A stretch of DNA of 64,000 bases from Variovorax sp. DXTD-1 (GTDB lineage: Bacteria > Pseudomonadota > Gammaproteobacteria > Burkholderiales > Burkholderiaceae_C). This document shows positions 21,101 to 31,656 of this stretch, piece after piece. The DNA lies in contig NZ_RWKH01000004.1 in NCBI RefSeq assembly GCF_003984625.1, forward strand, positions 62,001 to 126,000, given 5' to 3'. The first letter of the stretch is position 1. Every line of letters begins with the position of its first letter. A model generated the notes under the pieces. It searched no databases, had not been told where the DNA came from, and saw only the letters and a list, made by a program, of their open reading frames with translations. Position numbers and translations under genes: made by a program.

Positions 21101-22289
21101 GCGGACTCGCAATGTGCTCGGGCTTGCCGTAGTGGCCCTCTTCCGGCCAGAGCTTCGACACGGTGAAGCCGGTCAGGCCAGCCTTGGGCTTGGAGCCGCG
21201 GCCGGTGGCGCCTTCGTCGCGGATCTCGCCGCCGGCACCGGTGGAAGCGCCGGGGAACGGCGAGATGGCGGTCGGATGGTTGTGCGTCTCGACCTTCATC
21301 AGCACATGGCTCAGTGCGCTATCTTTTTGATAGCTCTGCGAGCCCGAAGTGGGGATGAAGCGCTCGACCGTCGTGCCCTCCATCACCGAAGCGTTGTCCG
21401 CATAGGCAATCACCGTGTGCTGCGGGTTCTGCTTTTCGGTATGGCGAATCATCGAGAACAGGCTTTGGGGCTGCGCCTTGCCGTCGATGGTGAACTGGGC
21501 ATTGAAGATCTTGTGGCGGCAGTGCTCGCTGTTGGCCTGCGCGAACATCATCAGCTCGACGTCGCTGGGGTTGCGGCCTAGGCGCGTGAAGGCGTCGACC
21601 AGGTAGTCGATCTCGTCCTCGGCCAGCGCCAGGCCAAAACCCGTGTTGGCCGCCACCAGCGCGGCACGGCCGCCGCCCTGCACGTCGACCAGCGCCATCG
21701 GCTGGGCCGGCAGTTCGTTGAAGAGGCTCGCGGCCTGATCGACGGTGGCAAGCACCGACTCGGTCATGCGGTCATGCAGCGGGCCTGCCACGGCGGCGAG
21801 CGTGTCGCCCTCGAGCACGGGCGCCTTGCCGATCAGCGGCGCCTTGAGCTTCAGGTGGTACTGGGTGACGCGCTCGACCCGGCGCAGCGCAAGGCCGCAG
21901 TTGTGGGCGATGTCGGTGGCCTTGGAAGCCCAGGGCGACACGGTGCCCAGGCGCGGCGTGACGACCACCGACGTGGCGGCCTTGGCCGGTGCCTCGAAGG
22001 GCTCGCCGTAGGTCAGCAGCGCGGCAAAGCGCTCATGCTCATCGGGGTTCAGCGCGGCGTCGGTGACTACCAGGTGCACGAAGCGGGCCGAGATACCCTC
22101 GATGCGCGGCTCGATGGCCTGCAGCTTCGGCAGCAGCTGCCGCGCGCGAAAGTCGCTGAGTGCGCTGCCGCCCTCGAACATGGTTACGACAGGAAGGGCT
22201 TGGGATGCGGGCTGCGTCACGGTCGATGGGGCCTTGGGGCCGCGTTGGGAATCAAAGAATCGAGGCGGAAGACCGCTGACTGGGGTCAT
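18105..22289 (-). CDS. purL: Phosphoribosylformylglycinamidine synthase
   Basis: A long single-chain PurL (up to 1394 residues; E. coli has 1295) that converts FGAR, glutamine and ATP to FGAM in purine synthesis. The FGAM-synthase core carries the [18 protein letters not shown] segment and [14 protein letters not shown]. The C-terminal glutaminase domain has [14 protein letters not shown], the nucleophile region GVCNGCQMF and the MPHPERVFR ending. Two short linkers unlike E. coli (about residues 622-649 and 1115-1134) are encoded by palindromic DNA elements. The start is uncertain: the ATG at 22289 leaves a very short leader after a TAAAAT box, while an ATG at 22181 begins just before the conserved [11 protein letters not shown] segment; neither has a strong ribosome site. 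Confidence 0.95.
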   Translation of the reverse strand: MTPVSGLPPRFFDSQRGPKAPSTVTQPASQALPVVTMFEGGSALSDFRARQLLPKLQAIEPRIEGISARFVHLVVTDAALNPDEHERFAALLTYGEPFEAPAKAATSVVVTPRLGTVSPWASKATDIAHNCGLALRRVERVTQYHLKLKAPLIGKAPVLEGDTLAAVAGPLHDRMTESVLATVDQAASLFNELPAQPMALVDVQGGGRAALVAANTGFGLALAEDEIDYLVDAFTRLGRNPSDVELMMFAQANSEHCRHKIFNAQFTIDGKAQPQSLFSMIRHTEKQNPQHTVIAYADNASVMEGTTVERFIPTSGSQSYQKDSALSHVLMKVETHNHPTAISPFPGASTGAGGEIRDEGATGRGSKPKAGLTGFTVSKLWPEEGHYGKPEHIASPLQIMTEGPLGGAAFNNEFGRPNLLGYFREYEQAVTSDIDTVQRGYHKPIMIAGGLGSIDATQTKKIQFPAGSLLIQLGGPGMRIGMGGSAASSMATGANAAELDFDSVQRGNPEIERRAQEVINHCWQQGAANPILAIHDVGAGGLSNAFPELTNDAGRGARFDLRAVPLEESGMAPKEIWCNESQERYVLAIAPESLEQFKAFCERERCPFSVVGVATEERQLLVVDGGAARSDGPPRASAAPSGGSEDTPVPSVGATPQPVDMPMDVLLGKPPKMHRDVKTVARSFKPLDLTGVDLQKAAIDVLSHPTVASKRFLITIGDRTVGGLSHRDQMVGPWQVPVADCAVTLADYKGFAGEAMSMGERTPLAALDAPASGRMAVAEAITNLLAAPIELSRVKLSANWMAACGEPGEDAALYETVKAVGLELCPALGVSIPVGKDSLSMRTQWKGDGEAKKVTSPVSLIVTAFATLADVRGTLTPQLDAQEADTTLVLVDLGQGKHRMAGSILAQTLGQSGDTVPDLDDPAQLVALVNAVNALRADGKILAMHDRSDGGLFATACEMAFAGHVGVALNVDMLVTEGDGISDSRMETGDAKNWAQQVSARREELTLKALFNEELGMLLQVRTAERNDVMQVLRAHGLSAHSHFVGKTRPASSTMDAGKGKLEVWRDAKSVFSATLHDLHQVWDSVSWRIARERDNPACADAEHAAAGEPSDPGMHIFLPLPLEEGRGQGNGLNAPAILQNRPKVAILREQGVNSHVEMAYAFTEAGFEAYDVHMTDLQAGRSDLANFKGVVACGGFSYGDTLGAGIGWARSITFNPKLAEQFKAFFGREDTFGLGVCNGCQMFAELADIIPGAEAWPRFTTNQSERFEARLSMVEVLESPSIFFSGMAGSRLPIAVAHGEGYANFKHRGDAAKAVAAMRFVDNHGQPTEQYPFNPNGSAGGLTSVTTPDGRFTAVMPHPERVFRNIQMSWTPGDRSELSPWMQIWRNARRWIG
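18911..18932. repeat. Palindromic element carried in frame in purL (second linker)
   Basis: CCCTCT (18913-18918) and AGAGGG (18922-18927) are perfect arms around TCC, followed by a purine-rich GAGAGGGAGG stretch. It encodes the [11 protein letters not shown] peptide between the synthase and glutaminase domains. From recall, this Leu-Pro/Gly-Arg string is what a common proteobacterial intergenic palindrome gives when translated. Confidence 0.6.
20342..20421. repeat. Palindromic G/C element inserted in frame in purL (first linker)
   Basis: GCCCCC and GGGGGC (20361-20375) pair around a three-base loop, followed by GCTCGCTCGGGGCGGCCCG. The element encodes a roughly 28-residue Ala/Pro/Ser/Gly-rich stretch that is absent at this point from E. 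coli PurL, just before the conserved [12 protein letters not shown] segment. From recall it resembles an intergenic repeat frequent in Comamonadaceae genomes; no second copy was found in this window. Confidence 0.6.
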
Positions 22290-22304
22290 CCGCGTTAACC
22301 CGGA

Positions 22305-22329
22305 ATTTTAGCTTGCTGAATGGGATAAT
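22305..22329. promoter_or_regulatory. Divergent promoter region of purL and map
   Basis: On the minus strand TAAAAT (22310 to 22305) is a good -10 box for purL with a start point near 22298. On the plus strand GATAAT (22324-22329) is a good -10 box ending 6 bases before the map ATG, so map may be made as a leaderless transcript. Neither has a convincing -35 hexamer. Confidence 0.5.
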
Positions 22330-22335
22330 TCCGGG

Positions 22336-23160
22336 ATGAGCATTACCTACAAAGACGCAGCGGGCATCGCAGCCATGCGCGTCGCCTGCCGCCTGGCTTC
22401 CGAGGTGCTGGACTACCTCACGCCGTTCATCAAGCCGGGCATCACCACGAACGAAATCGACCGGCTCGCCGCCGAATACATGGTCAAGCAGGGCACCACC
22501 TCGGCCACGGTGGGCTACATGGGCGCCAGCAGCGTGCCCTTTCCCAAGTCGCTCTGCACCTCGGTCAACCACGTGGTCTGCCACGGCATTCCCAATGACA
22601 AGCCCTTGAAGAAGGGCGACATCATGAACGTCGACGTCACGGTGGTGAAGGACGGCTGGTTCGGCGACAACAGCCGCATGTACATCATCGGCGACGCTTC
22701 CATTGCGGCCAAGCGCCTGTGCAGCATCACCTTCGAAGCCATGTGGCACGGCATTCTGCAAGTGCGCCCGGGCGCCCACCTGGGCGACATCGGCCACGCG
22801 ATCCAGAAGTTTGCCGAAGGCCATGGTTTTTCCGTCGTGCGCGAGTTCTGCGGCCACGGCGTGGGCCAGCGCTTCCACGAAGAACCGCAGGTGCTGCACT
22901 ACGGCCGACCGGGCACGCTCGAAGAACTCAAGCCCGGCATGATCTTCACCATCGAGCCGATGATCAACGCCGGCAAGCGCGACGTGAAGGAAGACTTCAA
23001 GGGCGGCCAATACGACGGCTGGACCATCGTCACGCGCGACCATTCGCTCTCGGCGCAATGGGAGCACACGGTGCTGGTCACCGAAACGGGCTACGAGGTG
23101 CTCACGCTGTCCGAGGGCAGCCCGCCCCTGCCCTCCTTCGTCACCTCCACGAAAACGTGA
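22336..23160 (+). CDS. map: Methionine aminopeptidase type I
   Basis: A 274-residue enzyme that removes N-terminal Met from new proteins. The metal ligands of the pita-bread fold are visible in order: the HGI segment VVCHGIPN, Asp in [16 protein letters not shown], His in [14 protein letters not shown] and Glu in FTIEPMI and [10 protein letters not shown]. The N-terminus [15 protein letters not shown] aligns with the E. coli protein, fixing the start. No ribosome site is visible and a -10-like box lies 6 bases upstream, so the mRNA may be leaderless. glnD follows after 34 bases. Confidence 0.96.
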   Translation: MSITYKDAAGIAAMRVACRLASEVLDYLTPFIKPGITTNEIDRLAAEYMVKQGTTSATVGYMGASSVPFPKSLCTSVNHVVCHGIPNDKPLKKGDIMNVDVTVVKDGWFGDNSRMYIIGDASIAAKRLCSITFEAMWHGILQVRPGAHLGDIGHAIQKFAEGHGFSVVREFCGHGVGQRFHEEPQVLHYGRPGTLEELKPGMIFTIEPMINAGKRDVKEDFKGGQYDGWTIVTRDHSLSAQWEHTVLVTETGYEVLTLSEGSPPLPSFVTSTKT

Positions 23161-23194
23161 GCCGCGCGAGCGGCGCACGGCCCCGGACAAAGCC

Positions 23195-25801
23195 GTGATC
23201 GAACCAGCCAAGATCGACGTGGCAACGCTGCGCGAAGCCTATCGCGCAAAGAAGCTCGCACTCTTCGAAACCCTGCGTTTTGCACGCGCGCCCACGCGCA
23301 GCGTGCACACGGTGCTGCGGCAGTTGTCGGCACTGGCCGACCAGACCTTGTGTGCGCTTTGGCGGGAGGCCGATTTCGGCGACTCGCTCACCCTGGCGGC
23401 CGTGGGCGGCTTTGGCCGCGGCGAGTTGTTCCCGTATTCCGATGTCGACGTGCTCCTGCTGCTGCCGCCCGAGGGCCACGCCAGCGAAATCGATCCGGCA
23501 CGCATCGAAGCCTTCATCGGGCATTGCTGGGACGCGGGGCTTGAAATCGGCTCGAGCGTGCGCACCGTCGAAGAGTGCCTGGCCGAGGCCGAGAAAGACG
23601 TCACCGTGCAGACCTCGCTGCTCGAGGCACGGCTGATTGCGGGCAACAAGAAGCTCTTTGTCGCCTTTCGCCGCCGCTTTACCCGCGCCATCGATCCGCA
23701 AGCCTTCTTCGTGGCCAAGTCGCAGGAAATGCGGCATCGCCACCAGAAGTTCGACAACACGCCGTACGCGCTCGAACCCAACTGCAAGGAATCGCCGGGC
23801 GGCTTGCGCGACCTGCAGACCATTCTCTGGATGACCAAGGCCGCCGGCTACGGCAGCCGCTGGGACGACCTGGCAAAGAACGGGCTTGCAACGCCGTTCG
23901 AGGCGCAGCAGATCAAGCGCAACGAAGCGTTGCTTTCGCTGATTCGCGCGCGGCTGCACGTGATTGCCAACCGACGCGAAGACCGGCTGGTGTTCGACCT
24001 GCAGACGGCCGTGGCCGCGAGCTTCGGCTACGAAAGTGAGTCGCAGCGCAAGTCGAGCGAAGCGCTGATGCGGCGCTACTACTGGGCGGCCAAGGCGGTC
24101 ACGCAGCTCAACCAGATCCTGCTGCTCAACATTTCGGAGCGGCTGCAGCCCAGCGACGAACAGCACACGCCCATCAACGAGCGCTTCTACGAACGCGCCG
24201 GCCTGATCGAGATTGCAAGCGACGACCTGTACGAGCGCGAACCGCGAGCCATTCTCGAGACCTTCCTGCTCTACCAGAAGACCATCGGCGTGAAGGGCCT
24301 GTCGGCACGCACGCTGCGCGCGCTCTACAACGCGCGCCATGTCATGGACAGCAAGTTCCGGAACGACCCGGCCAATCATGAGACCTTCATGCGCATCCTG
24401 CTGCAGCCGTACGGCATCACGCATGCGTTCAGGCTGATGAACCAGACCTCGGTGCTGGGGCGCTATCTGCGGGTGTTTCGCAGCATCGTGGGGCAGATGC
24501 AGCACGATCTGTTCCACGTGTACACGGTGGACCAGCACATCCTGATGGTGCTGCGCAACGTGCGGCGCTTCTTCATTGCCGAGCACGCGCACGAATATCC
24601 GTTCTGCTCGCAGCTTGCGGCCGGCTGGGACAAGCCGTGGATTCTTTACGTGGCCGCACTGTTCCACGACATTGCCAAGGGCCGCGGCGGCGACCACTCG
24701 ACGCTCGGCGCGCGCGACGTGCAACGCTTCTGCAGGCAGCATGGCATTGCGCGCGAAGACGCCAAGCTCATCGAATTCCTGGTGGCCGAACACCTGGTGA
24801 TGAGCCAGGTGGCGCAAAAGCAGGACCTGAGCGACCCGGAAGTGATCGGCGCCTTTGCCAAGCGCGTGGGCAACGAGCGCTATCTCACGGCCCTGTATCT
24901 GCTCACCATTGCCGATATTCGCGGCACGTCGCCGCGCGTGTGGAATGCCTGGAAGGGCAAGCTGCTCGAAGACCTTTACCGCTACACCCTGCGCGCCCTG
25001 GGCGGCCGCATGCCCGACCCGGATGCAGAGGTGGAGTCGCGCAAGCGCGAAGCGCTGGTGCAGCTTGCGTTGCATGCGCAGCGCTTCGAAGCGCACAAGG
25101 CGCTGTGGGACACGCTCGACGTTGGCTACTTCATGCGCCACGACGCGGCCGAGATCGCTTGGCATGCCAAGCAGCTTTCGCGCTTCGTGCCGCCGCCCAA
25201 TGTGCCCATCGATCCCAAAGCGCCGCCCATCGTGCGGGCGCGTCTTTCGCCGGTGGGCGAAGGGCTGCAGGTGGTGGTGTACACGCCCGACCAGCCAGAT
25301 CTGTTCGCGCGCATCTGCGGCTACTTCGACCAATCGTCGTTCAGCATTCTTGACGCGAAAGTACACACGACAAGCAACGGCTACGGCCTCGACACCTTCC
25401 AGGTTGTAACTACCTTCCTGCCCGACCACTACCGCGATCTCATCAGCATGGTCGAGTCGGGCCTCGCGCAAACGCTGACCGAAGCTGGTCCCCTGCCCGC
25501 GCCCAGCATGGGACGGGTGTCGCGCCGTGTCCGCAGCTTTCCGATCAAGCCGCGCATCAGCCTGCTGCCCGACGACAAGGCGCAGCGCTGGCTGCTCAAC
25601 ATCTCGGCCAGCGACCGCGCGGGGCTGCTGTATTCGGTGGCGCGGGTGCTTGCACGGCACCACCTCAACCTGCAGCTCGCCAAGGTCACGACGCTCGGCG
25701 AGCGCGTGGAAGACACGTTCCTTATCAGCGGCCCCGAGCTGCAGGGACAGAAGACGCAGTTGGCCATCGAGACGGAGCTGATGGAAGCGCTGGCCTCCTG
25801 A
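23195..25801 (+). CDS. glnD: Bifunctional uridylyltransferase/uridylyl-removing enzyme GlnD
   Basis: An 868-residue nitrogen sensor that uridylylates PII proteins when glutamine is low and removes UMP when it is high. The nucleotidyltransferase domain has [19 protein letters not shown] (Gly-rich loop plus the two metal Asp). The HD hydrolase domain has [15 protein letters not shown] near residue 490, and two ACT domains occupy the C-terminus ([14 protein letters not shown] and [17 protein letters not shown]). The start is a GTG 34 bases after map. Length matches the family (E. coli 890). Confidence 0.95.
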   Translation: MIEPAKIDVATLREAYRAKKLALFETLRFARAPTRSVHTVLRQLSALADQTLCALWREADFGDSLTLAAVGGFGRGELFPYSDVDVLLLLPPEGHASEIDPARIEAFIGHCWDAGLEIGSSVRTVEECLAEAEKDVTVQTSLLEARLIAGNKKLFVAFRRRFTRAIDPQAFFVAKSQEMRHRHQKFDNTPYALEPNCKESPGGLRDLQTILWMTKAAGYGSRWDDLAKNGLATPFEAQQIKRNEALLSLIRARLHVIANRREDRLVFDLQTAVAASFGYESESQRKSSEALMRRYYWAAKAVTQLNQILLLNISERLQPSDEQHTPINERFYERAGLIEIASDDLYEREPRAILETFLLYQKTIGVKGLSARTLRALYNARHVMDSKFRNDPANHETFMRILLQPYGITHAFRLMNQTSVLGRYLRVFRSIVGQMQHDLFHVYTVDQHILMVLRNVRRFFIAEHAHEYPFCSQLAAGWDKPWILYVAALFHDIAKGRGGDHSTLGARDVQRFCRQHGIAREDAKLIEFLVAEHLVMSQVAQKQDLSDPEVIGAFAKRVGNERYLTALYLLTIADIRGTSPRVWNAWKGKLLEDLYRYTLRALGGRMPDPDAEVESRKREALVQLALHAQRFEAHKALWDTLDVGYFMRHDAAEIAWHAKQLSRFVPPPNVPIDPKAPPIVRARLSPVGEGLQVVVYTPDQPDLFARICGYFDQSSFSILDAKVHTTSNGYGLDTFQVVTTFLPDHYRDLISMVESGLAQTLTEAGPLPAPSMGRVSRRVRSFPIKPRISLLPDDKAQRWLLNISASDRAGLLYSVARVLARHHLNLQLAKVTTLGERVEDTFLISGPELQGQKTQLAIETELMEALAS

Positions 25802-25889
25802 GGCGCCTGCTTTCCGCTTGTTTCGTTCGCAGGCGCATCCTGCGGCATGATGTTGTCGACTTGATTCAACTCGAACGGCAACAATCGAC

Positions 25890-27545
25890 ATGAGCCAGAA
25901 GACCAATCCCCTCGCGGGCCAGCCCGCATCGCTGGACCTGCTCGTCAATGTCCCGCGCCTCATATCGGCCTATTACACCGGCCGGCCCGATCCTTCGGTG
26001 CCCGCCCAGCGCGTGGCCTTTGGCACATCGGGGCACCGCGGCTCTTCTTTCGACGACGCCTTCAACGAGTGGCATGTGCTGGCCATCAGCCAGGCGATTG
26101 CCGATTACCGCAAGCAGAAAGGCATCGACGGCCCGCTGTTTTTGGGCATCGACACGCATGCGCTCTCCACGCCCGCATTCAACAGCGCGGTGGAAGTGCT
26201 GGCGGCCAACGGCGTGGAGCTGATGCTGTCGAAGGACGACGAATACACGCCGACGCCCGCCGTCTCGCACGCCATCCTCGTCTACAACCGAGGGCGCACG
26301 ACCGGGCTGGCCGACGGCATCGTGATCACGCCTTCGCACAACCCGCCCGAAAGCGGCGGCTTCAAGTACAACCCGCCCAACGGCGGTCCGGCGGGCACCG
26401 ACATCACCTCCGCCGTCGAGGCCGCGGCCAACAAAATGCTGGCGAACGGGCTCGAAGGCGTGAAGCGCATGCCGCTCGCGCAGGCGCTGCGCGCTTCGAC
26501 CACACACCGGCACGACTACCTCAACACCTACATCGAAGACCTGGCCCAGGTGCTCGACATGGATGCCATCCGCAGCGTGGAGATCGACCTCGGTGTCGAC
26601 CCGTTGGGTGGTGCCGGCGTGCACTACTGGCCGGCCATCGCCGATCGCTACAAGCTCAAGCGCCTCACCGTGCTGAACCAAGAGGTCGACCCGACCTTTC
26701 GCTTCATGTCGCTGGACTGGGACGGCCGCATTCGCATGGACCCGTCGTCGCCCGACGCGATGCACAAGCTGATCGCGCTGAAAGACCGCTTCGGCATCGC
26801 CTTTGCCTGCGACACCGACCACGACCGCCATGGCGTGGTCGCGCGCAGCACGGGCCTGATGCAGCCGAACAGCTACCTCGCAGTGATGATCGACTACCTC
26901 TACACGCACCGACCGCAATGGCCGGCGCAGGCGGCCGTGGGCAAGACGGTGGTGAGCAGCCAGATGATCGACCGCGTCACGGCCCGGCTCGGCCGCAAGC
27001 TCTATGAGGTGCCGGTGGGCTTCAAGTGGTTCGTCGGCGGCCTGGTGGACGGGTCGCTGGGCTTCGGCGGCGAAGAGAGCGCGGGCGCGACCTTCCTGCG
27101 CTTCGATGGCTCTGCGTGGACCACCGACAAAGACGGCATCGTGCCTGCCCTGCTCTCGGCCGAGATTGCCGCGCGCACCGGACGCGACCCGGGCGAACGC
27201 TATGCGGAACTGACACAGGCACTGGGCCAGCCGGTGTCCGACCGCGTCGATGCGGCCGCCACGGTCGAGCAGAAGAAAAAGCTGTCGAGCCTGTCGCCGC
27301 AGCAGATCAGTTCGACCGAACTGGCCGGCGACAAGATCGAAGCCGTGCTGAGCCATGCGCCGGGCAACGGCGCGGCCATCGGCGGCGTAAAGGTCGTCAC
27401 GGCCAACGGCTGGTTCGCCGCCCGGCCGTCGGGCACGGAGAACATCTACAAGATCTACGGCGAAAGCTTCAAGGGTGCGGAGCACCTGGGGCGCATCCTC
27501 GAAGAGGCGCAGAAGGTGGTGGACAAGGCGCTGTCGGCCAGCTGA
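25890..27545 (+). CDS. pgm: Phosphoglucomutase (alpha-D-glucose phosphate specific)
   Basis: A 551-residue cytosolic enzyme interconverting glucose 1-phosphate and glucose 6-phosphate, feeding sugar nucleotides and glycogen. The phosphoserine loop is [17 protein letters not shown], the metal-binding loop DTDHDRHG, the sugar-binding loop GEESAGA and the phosphate-binding loop [15 protein letters not shown]. Length is that of the enterobacterial Pgm group (546). The small PPC-domain gene follows after 18 bases. Confidence 0.95.
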   Translation: MSQKTNPLAGQPASLDLLVNVPRLISAYYTGRPDPSVPAQRVAFGTSGHRGSSFDDAFNEWHVLAISQAIADYRKQKGIDGPLFLGIDTHALSTPAFNSAVEVLAANGVELMLSKDDEYTPTPAVSHAILVYNRGRTTGLADGIVITPSHNPPESGGFKYNPPNGGPAGTDITSAVEAAANKMLANGLEGVKRMPLAQALRASTTHRHDYLNTYIEDLAQVLDMDAIRSVEIDLGVDPLGGAGVHYWPAIADRYKLKRLTVLNQEVDPTFRFMSLDWDGRIRMDPSSPDAMHKLIALKDRFGIAFACDTDHDRHGVVARSTGLMQPNSYLAVMIDYLYTHRPQWPAQAAVGKTVVSSQMIDRVTARLGRKLYEVPVGFKWFVGGLVDGSLGFGGEESAGATFLRFDGSAWTTDKDGIVPALLSAEIAARTGRDPGERYAELTQALGQPVSDRVDAAATVEQKKKLSSLSPQQISSTELAGDKIEAVLSHAPGNGAAIGGVKVVTANGWFAARPSGTENIYKIYGESFKGAEHLGRILEEAQKVVDKALSAS

Positions 27546-27563
27546 GGCAACAAACTGCCAGCC

Positions 27564-27965
27564 ATGGAAGCACACACGCTGCGCTTGAACCCGGGCGAAG
27601 ACCTGCGCGCCGCGCTCGACGCGGCACTGAAGCATCGCGGCGCCGAGGCGGCCTTCGTGGTCTCCGGCATCGGCAGCCTGGACGGAGCGCACATCCGGTA
27701 CGCCGGTGCAGAAACCGCTGCGGTACTCGAAGGCGACCTTGAAATCCTCACGCTGTCCGGCACGCTCTCGCCGGACGGCGCCCATCTTCACATCAGCGTG
27801 TCGGATGGTGCGGGTCAGGTCCGCGGCGGCCATGTTGCGCCGGGCTGCACGGTGCGCACCACGGCCGAGATCCTGGTCGCCTGGCTACCCGAATGGCGCT
27901 TCGCTCGGGAGCACGATCCGGCAACCGGTTACGCCGAACTGATGCCGAGGCCCGAGGAGAACTGA
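27564..27965 (+). CDS. PPC/DUF296-domain DNA-binding protein
   Basis: A 133-residue single-domain PPC (plant and prokaryote conserved, DUF296) protein. Features are an N-terminal RLNPGEDLRAAL strand-helix, FVVSGIGSLDGAHIRYA, the GTLSPDGAHLHISVSD core and RGGHVAPGCTVRTTAEI near the end. Bacterial members form trimers; plant versions are fused to AT-hooks, and the bacterial function is not known. It is likely co-transcribed with pgm and meets the amino-acid permease tail to tail 28 bases on. Confidence 0.85.
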   Translation: MEAHTLRLNPGEDLRAALDAALKHRGAEAAFVVSGIGSLDGAHIRYAGAETAAVLEGDLEILTLSGTLSPDGAHLHISVSDGAGQVRGGHVAPGCTVRTTAEILVAWLPEWRFAREHDPATGYAELMPRPEEN

Positions 27966-27993
27966 ACCCGGCAGCACTGGCCGTCCGCTGGGT

Positions 27994-29052
27994 TCAGGTC
28001 GGCGCGCCAGCCAGCCTTCGCTCCAGCCACACGCTGTAGCGCGAAAGCCCGAAGCACAGCACCCAGTACACCGCCGCGATGAAGAGGTAGCCCTCCAGGT
28101 AGAACGGCCGCCAGGTCGGGTCGCCGCCCAGGGCCAGGCCCAGCGCGCCGGTCAGCTCGAACAGCCCGACCACCGTGACCAGCGATGTGTCCTTCAGCGT
28201 GCCCACCACGTTGTTGGTCAGCGCCGGCACCACGAGCCGCAAGGCCTGCGGCAGCACGATGTCCCGCTGCACCGGCCAGCGGCCAAAGCCGAGTGCCATT
28301 GCGACTTCGGTCTGCCCGCGCGGCACGGCCTGCAGGCCGCCGCGGATGATTTCGGCCAGATAGGCCGCGACGAAAAGTGTCAGGCCGGCCAGCACGCGCA
28401 CCAGCACATCAGGCTGCCACCCGGCAGGCCACAGCAGCGGCAGCAGGAAAGAAGCCATGAACAGCACCGAGATCAGCGGCACGCCGCGAACCAGCTCGAT
28501 GTAGCTCGCACTCAGCGTGCGAACCACGGGCCAGCCCGAGCGTCGCCCCAGGGCAAGCAGCAGCGCGAGCGGAAAGGCCAGCGCCAGGCCCACCACCGCA
28601 AGGCCGATGGTGAGCGGCAAGCCGCCCCAGCGGCTGGTCGGCACATGGACCAGGCCAGCCACGCCGCCGCGCATCAGCAGCACGAACAGAAGCAGCGCCA
28701 CGATCCAGAGCGGCACCAGCCACCAGCGCCAGCTGCGCGGCCAGGCGCTGAGCACCGTGACGGCCGACAACACGACCACGGCAATGGCAGGACGCCACTG
28801 CTCTTCATAGGGAAAGCGGCCGAACAGCATTGGCCGCCACTTCTCGGCTACCACGCCCCAGCAGGCGCCGTGCTGCACCGCGCGGCAGGCTTCGGCGTCG
28901 GGCCGGAATACCGCGTGCACCACGCCCCATTCGACGGCCTGGAAACCGCCCCACGCGAGCAGCGCAAGAAGCAACACCGTGGCCAGCGCCCGCAGCGGCG
29001 AACCCCAAAGTTCGCTGCGCCACGCGATGGGCCCTTGCGCGATGTTTCTCAT
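27994..29052 (-). CDS. General L-amino-acid ABC transporter permease, AapM/BztC type
   Basis: A 352-residue inner-membrane permease with about eight hydrophobic segments; the second half contains the polar amino-acid permease signature (EIIRGGLQAVPRGQTEVAMALG) and a periplasmic Cys-containing loop near residues 60-80. The frame is open upstream, but the ATG at 29052 overlaps the stop of the preceding permease as ATGA. It would pair with that permease to move amino acids delivered by the binding protein. The usual ATPase gene (aapP/bztD) is missing downstream, where the next gene is convergent. Confidence 0.87.
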   Translation of the reverse strand: MRNIAQGPIAWRSELWGSPLRALATVLLLALLAWGGFQAVEWGVVHAVFRPDAEACRAVQHGACWGVVAEKWRPMLFGRFPYEEQWRPAIAVVVLSAVTVLSAWPRSWRWWLVPLWIVALLLFVLLMRGGVAGLVHVPTSRWGGLPLTIGLAVVGLALAFPLALLLALGRRSGWPVVRTLSASYIELVRGVPLISVLFMASFLLPLLWPAGWQPDVLVRVLAGLTLFVAAYLAEIIRGGLQAVPRGQTEVAMALGFGRWPVQRDIVLPQALRLVVPALTNNVVGTLKDTSLVTVVGLFELTGALGLALGGDPTWRPFYLEGYLFIAAVYWVLCFGLSRYSVWLERRLAGAPT

Positions 29053-30047
29053 CGCCAGCCTCGCAATGCGACGCGCGCGTTGTAGCGGTTCATGCCGAAG
29101 GAGATCACGAGCGACAGCAGCAGGTACACCGCCATGATGATCGCGATGCACTCGAAGGCGCGGCCGTTCGAGCCGATGGTGGTGTTGGCCACCGACACCA
29201 GTTCCGGATAGCCCACGGCCACCGCAAGCGATGAATTCTTCGTCAGGCTGAGGAGTTGGTTGGTGAGCGAAGGCACGATCACCCGCAGCGCCTGCGGCAG
29301 GATCACGATGCGCAATTGCTGCACCGACGTCAGCCCCAACGCCTGCCCGGCCAGCACCTGTCCCTGAGACACCGACAGGATGCCGGCGCGCACGATTTCC
29401 GCCACGAAGGCCGCCGAGTAAAACGACAGCCCCGCGACGATGGTCACGTACTCCGGGCTCAGCGCCGCACCGCCACTCACGCCGAAGTCGCCCTTCTCGG
29501 GCCATTCGAAGTGCGTCGGCCACCAGCCGCCTTCGTCCGACACAGGCCAGGGCACGCTCAAGCCGCCCTTGCTGAGCCATACCCCCGGCAGCAAGCGCAC
29601 GGGCTCGGTCGGGTCTGGCAACAGGTTAGCCATGGCAAAGGCCAGCATCAGCAATTGCACCAGCAAAGGCACATTGCGCAGCACTTCAACATACGAGGTG
29701 CAGATACCGCGCAGCAGCACATGCGGCGCGAGCCGGCCGATGCCGATCAGCGTGCCGAGCACGACCGCGAACACAGCCGCGGGCACCGCCGCTCGCACGG
29801 TGTTGATCAACCCCGCCAGGAAGGCGCGCCAGAACGGCTGGCTGGCATCGAAGTCGAGCCAGCCTTCGCTGATGGAAAAGCCCGCGGGCTCGGTGAGAAA
29901 GTCGAAGCCTGAACGAACCCCGCGCGAGCGCAGCACTTCGAGCGCATGGTTCACCACCCAGACGGCGCCGGCCACGACGGCCAGTACCAGCAGCGCCTGG
30001 GCGACCCAGGCCAGCCAGGCGCCGCGGCGCGAGGCTTCGCGGCTCAT
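29049..30047 (-). CDS. General L-amino-acid ABC transporter permease, AapQ/BztB type
   Basis: A 332-residue permease with an N-terminal hydrophobic segment, a long periplasmic insertion with the FSISEGWLDFDASQPFWRAF-like start (read here as AGFSISEGWLDFD), and the permease signature EIVRAGILSVSQGQVLAGQALGL. It is shorter than the rhizobial AapQ (about 400). Its start overlaps the binding-protein stop (ATGA) and its stop overlaps the next permease, so the three genes are one translationally coupled unit. Confidence 0.87.
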   Translation of the reverse strand: MSREASRRGAWLAWVAQALLVLAVVAGAVWVVNHALEVLRSRGVRSGFDFLTEPAGFSISEGWLDFDASQPFWRAFLAGLINTVRAAVPAAVFAVVLGTLIGIGRLAPHVLLRGICTSYVEVLRNVPLLVQLLMLAFAMANLLPDPTEPVRLLPGVWLSKGGLSVPWPVSDEGGWWPTHFEWPEKGDFGVSGGAALSPEYVTIVAGLSFYSAAFVAEIVRAGILSVSQGQVLAGQALGLTSVQQLRIVILPQALRVIVPSLTNQLLSLTKNSSLAVAVGYPELVSVANTTIGSNGRAFECIAIIMAVYLLLSLVISFGMNRYNARVALRGWR

Positions 30048-31078
30048 CGAACGGGTGGTGCGTAGATCAGGCCGCCCTTGTTCCAGAGGTTGTTCGAGCC
30101 GCGCGGCAGCTTGAGCACCGATTTCGGCCCGACGTTGCGCTCGAACATCTCGCCGTAGTTGCCCACGGCCTTGATGGCGCGGAACGACCAGTCCTTGTCG
30201 AGGCCCAGCAGCTTGCCCAGGTCTTCGCCGGTGCCGACCAGGCGCTGCTGTGCCGGATCCTTGCTGTTGGCCTTCAGGTCGTCTGCATTGGCTTGGGTGA
30301 CGCCGAATTCCTCGGCCTCGATGAGCGCGTTGGGCACCCACTTGGCAATGGCAAACCATTCGTCGTCGCCGCGGCGCACCAGCGGCGCGAGCGGTTCCTT
30401 GGAAATGAGCTCGGGCAGGATGATGTAGTCGTCAGGGTTGGGCGCCTCCTTGTTGCGCAGGCCCGCGAGCGCCGAAGCGTCGGTGGTGAAAGCCTGGCAG
30501 CGGCCCGAGAAAAAGGCTTTGAACGAAGCCTCGAAGCTTTCGAACACCACCGTCTTGACCGGAATGTTCTGGGCGCGGAAGTAGTCGGACACGTTCTTCT
30601 CGTTGGTGGTGCCCGACTGCGTGCAGATGGTCGCGTTCTTGAGCTGTTTGGCGCTGGTCACCTTGAGCTTCTTCGGCACCAGGAAGCCCTGGCCGTCGTA
30701 GTAGGTGATGGTGGTGAAGTTGAAGCCCAGCGAAGCATCGCGCGTCAGCGTCCACGTGGTGTTGCGCGCAAGAATGTCGATTTCACCGGCCTGCAGGGCC
30801 GAGAAGCGCTGCTGGGAGTTGAGCGGCACAAAGTCGACTTTTTTCGCGTCACCCAGCACGGCTGCGGCAATGGCGCGGCAGGTATCGACATCCAGACCCG
30901 ACCAGTTGCCCTGTGTATCGGGCGCGGAAAAACCGGCCACGCCGTTTGTCACGCCGCATTTCACAGTGCCGCGCTGCTTGACGGCATCGAGCGTTTTACC
31001 GGCGAAGGCCGGCGCCGCGGCCACAAAAGCAAAGGCGGATGCGGCAACAGCCAGCACGGGACGGAATCGACTCTTCAT
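30044..31078 (-). CDS. General L-amino-acid ABC transporter substrate-binding protein, AapJ/BztA type
   Basis: A 344-residue periplasmic binding protein of the SBP_bac_3 family. The signal peptide is residues 1-23 (ending AAPAFA-GKT). The mature part has KCGVTNGVAGFSAPDTQGNW and DILARNTTWTLTRD, both typical of AapJ. It would bind broad-range L-amino acids. The ATG at 31078 has GAGGAG about 9 bases upstream and begins the signal peptide, so the in-frame ATG 8 codons earlier is rejected. Confidence 0.9.
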   Translation of the reverse strand: MKSRFRPVLAVAASAFAFVAAAPAFAGKTLDAVKQRGTVKCGVTNGVAGFSAPDTQGNWSGLDVDTCRAIAAAVLGDAKKVDFVPLNSQQRFSALQAGEIDILARNTTWTLTRDASLGFNFTTITYYDGQGFLVPKKLKVTSAKQLKNATICTQSGTTNEKNVSDYFRAQNIPVKTVVFESFEASFKAFFSGRCQAFTTDASALAGLRNKEAPNPDDYIILPELISKEPLAPLVRRGDDEWFAIAKWVPNALIEAEEFGVTQANADDLKANSKDPAQQRLVGTGEDLGKLLGLDKDWSFRAIKAVGNYGEMFERNVGPKSVLKLPRGSNNLWNKGGLIYAPPVR

Positions 31079-31253
31079 TGGTGTGTTCTCCTCAACAAAC
31101 AAGCAAAAGGCAGTGTACGGGGCGGCGCGCTACTCTGCCAAAGAACGGACGGTTGAATGCATATGCAGCGTCGCGCGCCGTTCCGGGCTTTTCCTGCCCG
31201 CGGCGCATTCACTAACATATGGCCTTTCAATCACTCTCACCAGGAATCTGCTC

Positions 31254-31649
31254 ATGACCAAATCCGATGACACCGGCAAGCTCGTTCTACGCGTTGCACT
31301 CGGCATCCTCATCCTGTTGCACGGCATTGCGAAGGTCGGCAAGGGCGTCGACGGCATCGGCGGCATGCTGGCATCCCACGGGTTGCCGGCGGCCATGGCA
31401 TACCTGGTCTACGTCGGTGAGATCCTCGCGCCCGTGCTGCTGATCGTGGGCCTGTTCACCCGCCCGGCAGCGCTGATCGTTGCCATCAACATGGTGGCGG
31501 CGATCTGGCTGGTGCATCAGAAGGACCTGGGCGCACTCAATGGCCAAGGCGGCTGGGCGCTGGAACTGCAGGGCATGTTCCTGTTCTCGGCAATTGCCAT
31601 CGCACTCTTTGGCAGCGGCCGCTTCGGCCTGGGCGGCAAGTACAACTGA
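31254..31649 (+). CDS. DoxX family membrane protein
   Basis: A 131-residue protein with four hydrophobic segments, starting LVLRVALGILILLHGIAKV as in the DoxX/YphA family. Members are quinone-linked or redox-associated small membrane proteins, with no settled general function. An AGGA site lies 9 bases before the ATG at 31254. It stands alone, ending at a strong terminator shared with the convergent def gene. Confidence 0.85.
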   Translation: MTKSDDTGKLVLRVALGILILLHGIAKVGKGVDGIGGMLASHGLPAAMAYLVYVGEILAPVLLIVGLFTRPAALIVAINMVAAIWLVHQKDLGALNGQGGWALELQGMFLFSAIAIALFGSGRFGLGGKYN

Positions 31650-31656
31650 ACGCATG

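Noticed and set aside
18090..21581. Open frame of more than 1100 codons opposite purL
   Set aside because: Same cause: high-GC antisense shadow with Arg/Ala/His-biased composition and no recognisable domain, while PurL motifs run through the whole region.
23141..25963. Open frame of about 940 codons opposite glnD
   Set aside because: Antisense shadow; GlnD domains are complete on the plus strand.
31079..31253. Gap before the doxX-type gene checked for a small RNA or riboswitch
   Set aside because: No stable conserved fold, terminator or promoter pair could be supported by eye.
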